64,000 nucleotides of DNA from Nonlabens ulvanivorans (GTDB lineage Bacteria; Bacteroidota; Bacteroidia; Flavobacteriales; Flavobacteriaceae): NCBI RefSeq assembly GCF_000755285.1, contig NZ_BBMK01000001.1, forward strand, positions 248,001-312,000. The letters are read 5' to 3'. Shown one piece after another: positions 38,552 to 48,544 of the stretch. The number at the start of each line of letters is the position of its first letter. Position 1 is the first letter of the stretch. The notes below the pieces were generated by a model. That model ran no database searches and had not been told where the DNA came from. It saw only the letters and a list, made by a program, of their open reading frames with translations. The position numbers were made by a program, and so were the translations under genes.

Positions 38552-39583
38552 TTATGAGTTAGGTAATTGCTTAATATCAACAGGTCCTGTTGGTGATATC
38601 ACGTATACTTTAGGTTTAGGTTCTTTTACTGGTGCAATAGGCGCGGCAGGCTTTATGGGCTTGGGCACATACCTTAATGTCAGGTCCATCCCTAATTGAA
38701 TTACCGGTTTTGTAATTGCGGCGTTAACGACAATATCATATCCAGAATGCGGAATAGGATCGTAGTAATACGAAATCGGTTTTTTAATACGTGTTACACC
38801 TTTCTTTTGTTTAAGTGCTTCCATACTTATATTATTAGCAGCAACATAACTTTTGTAGTGATCCTTAGGCATATGGTAATACTTAGCATCGGCCATGTGG
38901 ACATCATATTCACTCATATCAAAACCTAATGCTTTATAGTATTCTTTTTTCTTTTTTACTTCGGCAAGTAGTTTAGTTTGCAAATCAGCATATATCTCTT
39001 CTAGGTTTTTTACATAGTAATCTACTTTAACGAGATTATAAACCTCAGCACTTGCGCAAGCAGATAATATTTTTTCAAAATCGTCATCATCTCGGTAAGA
39101 AATCAATAGGTTTTGTTGCAATTCAAAACCGACAGGCACCTCAGTATATGTTTTACTAAAAAGTTTTTTAGTCACTTCAATTTCATATTGAGGTATAAAA
39201 GAAATCATATCAATAGCAAATTTGCCATTAAAGCCCTTACCTCTTAATTCAGCTTTTATAGCATTAATTTTATCGCTCATTAATTGGGTGGTCTCATCTG
39301 CCGTCTCACCTACCTGATTGATATTAAAAACTGCGGTGTAATCTGTAGCCTCAACGTTATAAAGACTGCGCAAGCTCAAGTTTAAAATATTGCTAGGTTG
39401 TAAAGTCACGCTTGCAATAGGTCTAGCGTTGTACCCTATCACTCTCGCATTTCCCATATCTGCAGTAGCTATATTAGCTCTCGATATTTCCATTTGCGAG
39501 GCTTGGTTATTAAAATTACCTAAATGCTGTGCACTCAAACTAAGTGTACAAAGGATTAAAAATGTAGTTGAGATGATTTTCAT
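38552..39583 (-). CDS. Exported SIMPL/DUF541-like protein
   Basis: This 343-residue protein has a signal peptide (FLILCTLSLSAQ). The DUF541 (SIMPL)-like core includes ASVTLQPSNILNLSLRSLYNVEATDYTAVFNI and a C-terminal strand pair (YDIVVNAAITKPVIQLGMDLTLRYVP), then a Pro-rich tail. The family occurs in periplasmic proteins of uncertain role. The assignment rests on general pattern and is moderate. It lies 10 bp upstream of the VWA lipoprotein on the same strand, so they are probably one envelope operon. Confidence 0.6.
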   Translation of the reverse strand: MKIISTTFLILCTLSLSAQHLGNFNNQASQMEISRANIATADMGNARVIGYNARPIASVTLQPSNILNLSLRSLYNVEATDYTAVFNINQVGETADETTQLMSDKINAIKAELRGKGFNGKFAIDMISFIPQYEIEVTKKLFSKTYTEVPVGFELQQNLLISYRDDDDFEKILSACASAEVYNLVKVDYYVKNLEEIYADLQTKLLAEVKKKKEYYKALGFDMSEYDVHMADAKYYHMPKDHYKSYVAANNISMEALKQKKGVTRIKKPISYYYDPIPHSGYDIVVNAAITKPVIQLGMDLTLRYVPKPIKPAAPIAPVKEPKPKVYVISPTGPVDIKQLPNS

Positions 39584-39762
39584 TTTGTTAGAATTTTAAT
39601 CAAATCTACTGGGATACTTCTCTTATAAATATGTCAAATGAGTGAAACCAGTATATGAATGAGTGTAATGAGAATTCTATCGAGTACACTTCTTAATTAA
39701 CGGAACATATAAGCTCTAATCGGCCCATAAACGGCACAGTGCCTGAATCTATCTAACTTTTA

Positions 39763-42108
39763 ATGCCTAAGTTTACAACCGAAATGAGAGCAATAATCTT
39801 ATATATAATTTTATCCTTGGGTCTAACCTCTACGGTTATGGCGCAAAGTAATGAGTCGCGTAAGACCAATAGTGAACGCACCACTATGGTTCTAGAAGGA
39901 CGCGTGATTAGCGATAAAAAACAACCTGTATCTGGTGTCAATATTGAAGGCCCTATGGGCCGATATGCAACTACAGATTTACAAGGCTATTTTAAAATAC
40001 CGGCAAATCTAGGCGATGAAATTATCATCAGGAAATCTGATTTTGAAACTGTTTATTATACGATAAGAGGTTATGACAAAGTTGAAATCCAAGTAATCGA
40101 TGACCTCGCACAAAAAGACCGCCTTAAATCATTGAGCTATGAAGTTTTAATGGATAGCGCGCACGTTTATCTTAAAAAGGACGCACAAAAAACTGCAGAC
40201 TTTTTAATTGCCGCTTTATCTAATAACCCTAATGGCATTAGTACTAGCAAAGAGGCTCGCGCTTATGAAAAATTAGGTGATTTATACATTTTTAACAAAC
40301 AAGCAGACCTAGCTATTACTAATTATAGAGCAGCCATTAAGTCTGAGAACACAGCACAAAGACAACTCAAACTTGGCCAATCACTTCAAAGCAATGGTAA
40401 TTATCAAGAAGCTATCAAAACGCTAGATGCCCTTATTGCAAATCAAAGATCAAGAAAAACATCCTCTAACCGCAATACAGGACTATCTACTCAACAAATA
40501 GTAACTGCATATACAGCTCTAGGAAATGCCTATGAAATGACCAACAATACTGAGGCAGCGCTTAAAAATTATCAATCAGCTTTACAAACTGCACATACAA
40601 ACAATTTAAAAGCATTATTACCACAACTCAACACTAACATTGCAAATGTTTATAACGCAACAGGACAAGTCACTACTGCAGAGTCTTATTATAGCGATGC
40701 TATTCAAAATTCAAAAAATGAAGGGATTTTAAGTAATGTTGTCACACAATCTGCCACTGCTGATTTTTATAACAGCAACCAACAGTATGATAAAGAAATT
40801 GCTTTACGTAAAAAAAACATTGAACTTATTGAAAAGGCAAGTACTGTAAAAAGAAAGGCTACTGCAAATAACCTTGAGACACCTAGTTATAGTGACGTTA
40901 TAGAGATGGAAGATGCCATTATGAAAGATCTAGAAGTGGGCGCGCCTTTAGAGACGCCTGCGGATAATGTCACAACCTCATACTCAAAACAAAAAGAACA
41001 ACTTAAAATCGCAGAAGCCTATAAAGCCACAAATAATTTTGTAGAAGCAATCACTTCTTTTGAAAACAGTTTTAAAGAAGCTAGTTTAAATAATGATCTA
41101 GATACTAAAAAAGAGGCTGCGCGTAATCTTTATAAACTTTATCGCACCAATGGTAACACGGCAAAATCATTAAAATATAATGAGATTTACATTGAAACTG
41201 TTGACCTACTTTATGAGCAAAAAGAACAAGAAATAGCTTTAAATACTCGTAAAGCACAAGATTTAGTGAATAGACAAACTCGCATTTTAACCTTGGAGAA
41301 AGATCGCGAGCTCACTGAAAATAAAATCACACTTATTAATACAGAGCGAGAACTCACTCAACAAGTTAATAAAAGACAGCGCTGGATCATTTACTCACTT
41401 GTTGCATTAAGCCTTTTATTGATCACTCTCGCTTATTTCATGTGGCGCAACAATAAAGAACAACGCATTAACAACCATTTACTAGCGCTCAAATCATTAC
41501 GCAGCCAGATGAATCCGCATTTTATATTTAATGCACTTAACTCTGTAAATAGTTATATCGTCATGAACGATGAGCGCGCTGCAAATAAATACTTGGCAGA
41601 TTTTTCTAAGCTCATGCGCAGTGTTCTAGAGAACTCAGAACTTGATTTTATACCGCTGCATAAAGAAACAGAACTTCTAGGCCTTTATCTCAAACTGGAA
41701 CATGAGCGTTTTAAAGATAAGTTTGATTATGAGTTTATAGTAGATCCATTACTGGAAGGCACATCCTTACAAGTTCCACCTATGTTATTGCAGCCCATTA
41801 TAGAAAACGCAGTATGGCATGGATTGAGATATAAGAATGAGAAAGGGTTTTTAAAAGTCGCTTTCGCGAAAGCAAAAAACGATATCATCGTAACCATAAC
41901 AGATAATGGTATAGGACGATCTAAGTCTAAAGAATTAAAAACAGAACATCAAAAGAAACGTGAAAGTAAAGGCCTAGGTAATGTCATGAATAGAGTAGCC
42001 TTACTTAACGAGCTGCACGATTGCCACATAGAAATGACTGTAAACGATGCTGGATTATCACCTGATATAGGAACTGAAGTAGTCGTTAAAATGACTGTTA
42101 TTAATTAA
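39763..42108 (+). CDS. LytS-like sensor histidine kinase with CarboxypepD_reg and TPR sensor
   Basis: About 781 residues; the ATG at 39784 (MRAIILYIILSLGLTSTVMAQ) is a likely alternative start. The order is signal peptide, CarboxypepD_reg-like domain (about 45-105), tetratricopeptide repeats (about 125-465, including EARAYEKLGDLYIF), coiled coil, one membrane helix (WIIYSLVALSLLLITLAYFMW) and a His_kinase/HATPase module. The phospho-His is in RSQMNPHFIFNALNSVNSYI, and the ATP lid is DNGIGRSKSK...GLGNVMNRVALL. The extracytoplasmic TPR part is the likely sensor. A LytTR response regulator follows 10 bp later and is the probable partner. Confidence 0.88.
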   Translation: MPKFTTEMRAIILYIILSLGLTSTVMAQSNESRKTNSERTTMVLEGRVISDKKQPVSGVNIEGPMGRYATTDLQGYFKIPANLGDEIIIRKSDFETVYYTIRGYDKVEIQVIDDLAQKDRLKSLSYEVLMDSAHVYLKKDAQKTADFLIAALSNNPNGISTSKEARAYEKLGDLYIFNKQADLAITNYRAAIKSENTAQRQLKLGQSLQSNGNYQEAIKTLDALIANQRSRKTSSNRNTGLSTQQIVTAYTALGNAYEMTNNTEAALKNYQSALQTAHTNNLKALLPQLNTNIANVYNATGQVTTAESYYSDAIQNSKNEGILSNVVTQSATADFYNSNQQYDKEIALRKKNIELIEKASTVKRKATANNLETPSYSDVIEMEDAIMKDLEVGAPLETPADNVTTSYSKQKEQLKIAEAYKATNNFVEAITSFENSFKEASLNNDLDTKKEAARNLYKLYRTNGNTAKSLKYNEIYIETVDLLYEQKEQEIALNTRKAQDLVNRQTRILTLEKDRELTENKITLINTERELTQQVNKRQRWIIYSLVALSLLLITLAYFMWRNNKEQRINNHLLALKSLRSQMNPHFIFNALNSVNSYIVMNDERAANKYLADFSKLMRSVLENSELDFIPLHKETELLGLYLKLEHERFKDKFDYEFIVDPLLEGTSLQVPPMLLQPIIENAVWHGLRYKNEKGFLKVAFAKAKNDIIVTITDNGIGRSKSKELKTEHQKKRESKGLGNVMNRVALLNELHDCHIEMTVNDAGLSPDIGTEVVVKMTVIN
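41859..41874. repeat. 16-bp palindrome copy (in LytS-like kinase)
   Basis: CGCTTTCGCGAAAGCA, one mismatch, read as Ala-Phe-Ala-Lys-Ala in the ATPase domain. Confidence 0.88.
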
Positions 42109-42118
42109 ATACTACTCC

Positions 42119-42853
42119 ATGAATTTAAAAGCTATCATTGTAGAAGACGAGCAAATCTCTAGAGAGATTCTCAAAAAATATCTATCTAAATACTGTCCTA
42201 ACGTAACAATCCTTGCAGAAGCATCAAATGTTGATGAGGCACTACAGCTATTGCGCAAAACCGATATTGATCTTTTATTTCTAGACGTAGAAATGCCTTA
42301 TGGAACTGCTTTTGACCTATTAGATAATCTAGGAAACAGAGATTTTGAAACAGTTTTTGTAACCGCTTACGATCAATATGCCAAAGAAGCTCTTAATCAA
42401 CAGGCGGCTTATTATTTATTAAAACCCATCGAAATAGACGAGCTTATCAAAGCTGTCGATATTGTAAAAAGTATTAAACAGCGTGAGGAAGAAGTACATG
42501 TAGGTTTATCTGTAAAAGAACAAGATAGTTCTCAATTGAATGATAAAATCACCATACCTACACAAGAAGGTTTTGAAGTTATACCAGTAAAGGATATTAT
42601 TTATTGCAGTGCTGATGATAATTATACTAACGTGTATCTAGCAAACTCTCATAAATTAGTTTCTAAAACACTAAAACATTTTGAGGATATGCTTACAGAA
42701 AAAGGTTTTTGCAGAATCCATAAGTCGCATCTCATCAATGCCTCACATGTTACGGCTTATAAAAAAGGTAAAGGTGGTAGTGTCATTCTGGGTACGATAG
42801 AACTACCTGTAAGTCCCAGTAGAAAGTTAGAACTGTTTAAATTCTTTAGTTAA
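42119..42853 (+). CDS. LytTR-family response regulator
   Basis: A 244-residue regulator. The receiver domain (about 1-120) has the acidic pocket EDEQ, the phospho-acceptor Asp in LLFLDVEMPYGTAF (about 55) and the Lys in YYLLKPIEIDEL. A C-terminal LytTR DNA-binding domain follows (about 145-244; IPVKDIIYCSADDNYTNVYL, then FCRIHKSHLINASHV). It is likely phosphorylated by the adjacent LytS-like kinase. The targets are unknown. It converges on murI, overlapping it by 4 bp. Confidence 0.92.
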   Translation: MNLKAIIVEDEQISREILKKYLSKYCPNVTILAEASNVDEALQLLRKTDIDLLFLDVEMPYGTAFDLLDNLGNRDFETVFVTAYDQYAKEALNQQAAYYLLKPIEIDELIKAVDIVKSIKQREEEVHVGLSVKEQDSSQLNDKITIPTQEGFEVIPVKDIIYCSADDNYTNVYLANSHKLVSKTLKHFEDMLTEKGFCRIHKSHLINASHVTAYKKGKGGSVILGTIELPVSPSRKLELFKFFS

Positions 42854-43637
42854 AAATCAAGATAATTGACCTTTCTATTTTCAACTTCATTAGTTAGTAA
42901 GTCTAACACTACTGGATTGAGATTAGTATACAATTCGTGATGTCCTAATGATGCCTGATTATTAAGTAAGTTGAATTCTTTTAAAATATGAAGAGTCTGT
43001 CGTGCTACAGCGGCTCCACTATCGATAATTTTAACGCGGCTAGGCAATAGCTCTTGCAGCATGTCCTTAATATAAGGATAATGACTACAGCCCAGCACTA
43101 GATAATCTATACCTGATATCATAAATGGCTCTGTAATACCTACTAAAAGATCGCGCATTTCTTCAGAGTCCTTTTTACCAGATTCTATAAGCTCTACAAT
43201 GCCTGTACCTACTATTTCTATAGTGTTTACATCCTTTGTAAAGGCCTTTTGAGTTCTATTGAACAATTCACTTGATAACGTTCCTTGCGTGGCTAAAATC
43301 CCTATTTTACCTGTAGTACTATTAAGTGCGGCAGGTTTTATAGCAGGTTCAATGCCTATAAAAGGTACATCATAATATTCTCTTAGGTAAGATATACTAT
43401 TAGTGGTTGCTGTATTACAAGGGACAGCAATTAATTTACAACCACGACCTAGAAGATACTCTGTGTTTTTAATACATAGCTGAGTTATATCATCCTTAGG
43501 CTTGCGTCCATAAGGTGCATGTTTACTGTCTGCTAGATAAATCGTATTTTCATGTGGTAGTAATTGCACCACTTCTTTCCATACAGAAGTCCCACCTACT
43601 CCACTATCAAAAAACCAATAGGCTGTAAATTACTCAT
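42850..43637 (-). CDS. murI: Glutamate racemase, interrupted by one indel
   Basis: Reconstructed as about 262 residues from the ATG at 43637. It makes D-glutamate for peptidoglycan. The two catalytic Cys are in AVPCNTATTNS and LVLGCSHYPY, with the acidic partner at the N-terminus in IGFFDSGVGGTSVW. That N-terminus is out of frame with the rest, because one A is missing from the plus-strand A6 run near 43609-43614 (expected A7). Without the repair, translation could begin only within the gene at VQLLPHENTI, losing the catalytic Asp. It ends the envelope cluster, with a terminator just upstream. Confidence 0.9.
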
Positions 43638-43674
43638 GATATAAAGATAATGTGATTGCCAGAATTTAATACAT

Positions 43675-43707
43675 AAAAAACCGCTTAGATCAACTAAGCG
43701 GTTTTTT
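43675..43707. terminator. Bidirectional hairpin terminator
   Basis: AAAAAACCGCTTAG, ATCAA loop, CTAAGCGGTTTTTT: a symmetric hairpin with A- and T-runs, just after the first ompH-type gene and before murI. Confidence 0.9.
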
Positions 43708-43725
43708 AAATATTGTATTAAACCA

Positions 43726-44256
43726 TTACTGAGTAATACCTAATTCTTTCTTAACGTCTGGTGTGATATCATAACCATCTGCCATGATTACACCTGTACC
43801 TGTTGTTGAGTCTAGTACATAGTCAAAACCTTTTGCACGAGCTACTTTTTGAATAGCGTCACGTACTTTTTTATATAAAGGTTTTAAAAGGTCTGTTCTT
43901 TTTTGAGCCATAGCTTGTTGAGAACTTTGATAGTACTCTTCAAGTTTCTTTTGACCGGCCATCAATTCAGCATATGCGCGTTGATTCTCTTCATCGCTAC
44001 GTGATTCAGCAAGACTTTTTAATTGTTCTGCTTTAGATTGCAATTCCTTATCCATTTCACCTAGAGTTGCTTCATAAGTTTTAGCAAGGTCTCTTAGTTG
44101 TTTATCAGCAGCTTTAGCTTGAGGTAGTTGTTCAACTAACTCTTGAGATGCTACGTGACATACTTTACTAGGAGTAGCTTGAGCTTGAACTGTGTTGATT
44201 CCTGCCATAAGGAACATCACTACTACTGCTGTTATAAGGGTTTTTACTTGTTTCAT
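43726..44256 (-). CDS. OmpH/Skp-family periplasmic chaperone
   Basis: A 176-residue protein with a signal peptide (TAVVVMFLMAGINTVQAQ), a short beta segment (KVCHVASQELVEQLPQAK), a long helical hairpin (about 45-125) and the returning strand FDYVLDSTTGTGVIMADGYDIT. This is the trimeric Skp/OmpH plan that carries unfolded outer-membrane proteins to the BAM complex. It lies 38 bp after a longer OmpH paralogue and downstream of bamA, as is usual in Bacteroidota. Confidence 0.9.
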   Translation of the reverse strand: MKQVKTLITAVVVMFLMAGINTVQAQATPSKVCHVASQELVEQLPQAKAADKQLRDLAKTYEATLGEMDKELQSKAEQLKSLAESRSDEENQRAYAELMAGQKKLEEYYQSSQQAMAQKRTDLLKPLYKKVRDAIQKVARAKGFDYVLDSTTGTGVIMADGYDITPDVKKELGITQ

Positions 44257-44293
44257 TTTCTATTTATTAATTGTTGTTTTGCTATAATTGTTA

Positions 44294-45188
44294 TTAATGC
44301 GGCTGCAAATATAATGGTATCGCACTATTATTCACCGCCTGGAGCGTTTTTTGATTTGCCTTCTTCTTTGCCTCGCGCACTTTTAATATACTGTCTTTGC
44401 GTCTTTCCCTAGCTTCAATAATACTATCTCTACGCTTTTGAAATTTTGCAGCTCTAGCTACTTTAATAGAATCACGCACTCTTAATTTATCGAGACGCGC
44501 TTTTTCTCTATCATTTACTAGCTGTTCCTTTGCTTCTTCTTTTTGCTCTACGTTTTCTGCCTCTTCTACAGATAAATAGCGCTCATCTTTTTCTTGTTCT
44601 CTCAATTCCTCTTTAGTAGGTTCTTTATCATTACCTCTATTTCTAGAATCGATTTTTGCGGTTCTACCTATCGCTTTCAAAACTTGATCACTTAAATCAT
44701 GACGCTCTGCATTATAAAGCATTGCTGCCTCAGAACTATCAAGGATGTAATCATATTTTTTAAGACTTCCTATCTTACGTATTTCATTAAAAACCTGATC
44801 TTGTACTGGTTGTATTAATTGTTCTTTTTGTAAAACAAAATCACCTTGAGGACCAAATCTTTTTTCTTGATAGTTTAAAAGCTCTTCTTCTTTTATCTTA
44901 ATATCTTCTTCTTTCTCTTCTATAAGCTCATTAGTGAGTAATACTCTTTCATTTTGTAGAGCATCTTTCATCTGTTGCACTTCTAGACTCATGGCATCAA
45001 TTTCTTGCTTCCATTTCCCCCATCTTTTGCTCTAGTTGTTGGGCAGCTTTTTGATATTCTGGCACATTCTCGAGAATATATTCCATATCAATAAAACCTA
45101 CTCTAATACCTCTAGTTCCTCCTTGCGCTTTCGCGAAAGCGAAACTCATAAAGGCCATTATACTGATAACAAAAATCTTATTTTTCAT
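44294..45188 (-). CDS. OmpH/Skp-family protein with long charged C-terminal extension, interrupted by one indel
   Basis: Reconstructed as about 297 residues. The signal peptide (VISIMAFMSFAFAKAQ) ends in residues encoded by the palindrome. The Skp-type core has VGFIDMEYILENVPEYQKAAQQLE, a helical hairpin, and KYDYILDSSEAAMLYNAERHDLSD. A charged extension of about 110 residues rich in Glu, Lys and Arg follows (ARLDKLRVRDSIKVARAAKFQKRRD), probably a helical coil. An extra base in the C5 run at 45017-45021 breaks the frame (expected QKMGKWKQEIDAM). It lies directly downstream of bamA. Confidence 0.85.
45126..45141. repeat. 16-bp palindrome copy (signal peptide of OmpH protein)
   Basis: Perfect CGCTTTCGCGAAAGCG, encoding Ala-Phe-Ala-Lys-Ala at the signal-peptide cleavage region. 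Confidence 0.92.
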
Positions 45189-45224
45189 AAGCTCAAAATG
45201 TTTATAGAAAATATCGTGCCATTT

Positions 45225-47803
45225 TTAGAATTGTTGCCCGATAATAAAGTGTACATTCCATCCACTAGGATCATTACTAATGGCAGTAGGTACTTTATCA
45301 AATCCGTAACCGAAGTCAATACCTAACAACCCAAAGGCTGGCATAAATATACGTAATCCAGCTCCTGCAGATCGTTGAACCTCAAATGGGTTGTAGTCTC
45401 TAAAGTTGTTATAACTACCAGCAGCCTCTGCAAATGATAGCACATAAATTGATGCTGCTTGCTCTAAAGATATAGGGTATCTTAGTTCAAAAGAGAATTT
45501 ATTATAAACGGTATCTCCGTCTGCATTTGTAGTTAATGATGAGTTATCATATCCACGCATTCTTATAATGTCACGACCATCTAAAGAGAATGCTCCTAAT
45601 CCATCACCACCAACAAAGAAACGTTCAAATGGTACCAGACCACGATCTTGATTATAAGCTCCTAGGAAACCAAACTCTGTATTAGTTTGTAAAATCAACT
45701 TATCATATAACCTCGTATACCATGTCCCTTGGAATTTCACCTTGTAATATTCCAAAAACTTAAAACGTTCTTGATCTACTTTTGCTAGATCAGCTTCACC
45801 GTTAGTTTGAAATTCTTCTTGATCGCCTAAGGTTGCATAATCAACACCATTTAGTAAGGAATATGGTGGAGTTAGTTTTGCAGTTATAGAAAATGAGGAA
45901 CCATAAGTAGGGAAAATAGGATTCACACCTACATTATTTCTACTCAATCCAACTGTATATGCTAGGTTATTTGAAAAACCGTTTGGAAAGTTGAAAAGGT
46001 TAGTTTGGTAATTTTTTAGATTATAGTGCTGAAATGAAATTGCTTGTGAAAACTGAAAATAGTTATCTGGCCACTCCAAACGTTTTGCTATTCCCACCGT
46101 TCCACCAGTGATTAAAAATCGTTGACTACGATCTACTTCTCTAAAATTTTGTTGATTTACACGGAATTGTTCACTGTGTGAAAATGAAACGTTGAAAGAA
46201 ACTGGTTTTTTACCACCTAACCATGGCTCAGTAAAATTCAAACTATAGGTTCTAAATATCGTACTGGCTTGAGCACGTATTGCAAGAGTTTGTCCATCAC
46301 CCATAGGTACTGGTTCATACGCCTCTCCATTAAAAATATTACGTAGAGAAAAGTTGTTAAAACGTAATCCTAGCGTACCCACAAAACCACCACCACCATA
46401 ACCACCTTGTAGTTCGATCTGGCTAGCTCCTGCTTCTTCTAATTCAAATTCAACGTCGACAGTACCGTCTTGTTGACTTACGTTTTTAAGTTGTGGATTA
46501 ATCGTTTCTGGATTAAAGAATCCTAATTGACCTAATTCACGGATTGAGTTAATAATTTTTTGTCTAGAATATCTTTCACCTGGCGTGGTTTGTAAATTTC
46601 TATAAATGACGTGGTCATTAGTTCTCGTGTTACCAGTAACTGTTATGTTATTAAAGAAGGCTTCTTCACCTTCTACAATACGCACTTCAAAATCTATAGT
46701 ATCATTATAAACACGAGTTTCAACAGCATTAACTGATGAGAATAGATAACCAGTATTTTGATACTGATTTGAGATATCATCAGAGTCTGGATCTTGTGGA
46801 TTACTAATACGTTCATAAAATGCTACTCCATTATACACATCACCTTTATCTACTTGAAGAATTCTTCTTAATTGATCGTCTGTGTAAACAGTGTTCCCTA
46901 CAAATTCTATATTACCGAAATAATACTTTCTACCTTCTTCTACTTCTATATCTAGAGAAATCCTTTTATCGCTATTTTTAATAAGAGTATCTCCTATAAT
47001 ACGTGCATCTCTAAAACCTCTTTCCTTATACATATCAAGTACAGAGCTTAAATCTTGTTGATAATCTGCCTCGATATATTTGGACCTTTTTAATAGTCTA
47101 AATGGATTGCGACGTTTTGTGTTGCTCATCGCTTTACGCAGTTTTTTATCTTCTATCAACTGGTTTCCAGTAAATGTTATTTCTTCAACTTTTACTTTTT
47201 CACCTTTATTGATGTCGATTTTCATGTCTACACGGTTAGTGCTTTGATCTGAAGTATCTGCAACTTCACGCACGCGCACTAAGGCATCTGCAAATAAATA
47301 GCCGTCGTCTTTATATTTATTCTCAATAAAGTTACGTGTATTAGTTACTAGATTTTCAGTAGCCTTGCGACCGCTAGTTAACTTTAATTCATCTCGCAGG
47401 TCTCTCGCCTTACGATCTTTAATACCTGTTATTTCTACATTACTAAGGTTAGGTACCTCAACAATGTTTAATTCTAGATTTATAATTTCTAACTCTCCAC
47501 CATCTGGATTAGGAATCACACTGGTTTTATAGAATCTAATATCGCTAAAGAGCTTTAAATCCCATAATTTCTTTACCACGTCACTTAATCGCTGTCCTGG
47601 GACATAGATTTCATCTCCTTTACGTAGACCTGTAAAAGCAATAACGGTGTTTTCGTTATAAGTCTGGCTGCCAGTTACGGTAATATCACCCAGTTTGTAT
47701 TTTGTGGCGTTTCCAATAGGTGTATCTGCCTGTTGTGCTTTATAGTAGTTCCTAATAAAAATACTACTGCTATAAGTAGCAAGTGTGCTAGCTGTCTTGT
47801 CAT
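45225..47803 (-). CDS. bamA: Outer-membrane assembly factor BamA, interrupted by one indel
   Basis: Reconstructed as about 859 residues from the ATG at 47803: signal peptide (LLLIAVVFLLGTTIKAQ), five POTRA domains (to about 450; for example ITFTGNQLIEDKKLRKAM) and an Omp85 barrel. It inserts beta-barrel proteins into the outer membrane. The usual VRGF lid motif is seen as IRMRGYDNSSL. One base is missing near 47739-47741: with it the signal peptide joins the first POTRA as KAQQADTPIGNATKYKLGDITVTG. uppS lies 4 bp upstream and the ompH genes follow. Confidence 0.92.
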
Positions 47804-47807
47804 TATT

Positions 47808-48542
47808 CTATAATTGTTCACTCGTTTTACCGAATCTACGTTCTCGGTCTTGATAATTTTTTAATGCCTCTATAAGGTGCTCTTTCCTGAAATCAGGCCA
47901 AAGCACATCTGTAAAATAAAGCTCAGCATATGCAATTTGCCAAAGCAAAAAGTTACTTATACGCTGCTCTCCACTGGTTCTAATCAATAAGTCTACATCT
48001 GGCATATAATTGGTATACAATAAGCCATTAATCGTGTCCTGATTGATTTCTTCTACTTCTATCTCTCCTTCTTTTACTTTATTTGCTACGTTTTTAATAA
48101 CTGTTATTAACTCTTCTCGTGACCCATAACTAAGGGCTAGAGTTAAGTTCATATGATTATTATTTTTTGTAGCTGTAATTACTTCTTGAAGTTCCTTTTG
48201 TGCCGTTTTAGGTAATAATTCTAGACTACCTACTGCTTTAAGTGAAATATTATTTTTTTGTAATGTTGGGAGTTCTTTTTTAAGACTTGAAACCAGTAAC
48301 CTCATAAGAGTATCTACTTCTAGTTTAGGTCTTTTCCAGTTCTCTGTACTAAATGCATAAAGGGTAAGGTTTTTAATACCTAGTTCTGCACAGGTCTCTA
48401 CCGTTTCTCTTACGGCTTTTGCTCCTTTCTCATGTCCTCGCACTCGCATAAGGCCTTGTTTCTTTGCCCAGCGACCATTACCATCCATAATCACAGCGAT
48501 GTGCTGTGGCATATTATGTGTATGTAGTACGTTTTTATCCAT
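47808..48542 (-). CDS. uppS: Isoprenyl (undecaprenyl) diphosphate synthase
   Basis: This 244-residue cis-prenyltransferase makes the undecaprenyl carrier used for peptidoglycan and LPS. The motifs are HIAVIMDGNGRWAKKQG (catalytic Asp, about 18-21), GHEKGAKAVRETVE, LTLYAFSTENWKRP and DLLIRTSGEQRISNFLLWQIAYAELYF. The length and motif order are standard. It is in the same operon as DUF6089 (2 bp upstream) and bamA. Confidence 0.95.
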   Translation of the reverse strand: MDKNVLHTHNMPQHIAVIMDGNGRWAKKQGLMRVRGHEKGAKAVRETVETCAELGIKNLTLYAFSTENWKRPKLEVDTLMRLLVSSLKKELPTLQKNNISLKAVGSLELLPKTAQKELQEVITATKNNNHMNLTLALSYGSREELITVIKNVANKVKEGEIEVEEINQDTINGLLYTNYMPDVDLLIRTSGEQRISNFLLWQIAYAELYFTDVLWPDFRKEHLIEALKNYQDRERRFGKTSEQL

Positions 48543-48544
48543 TC

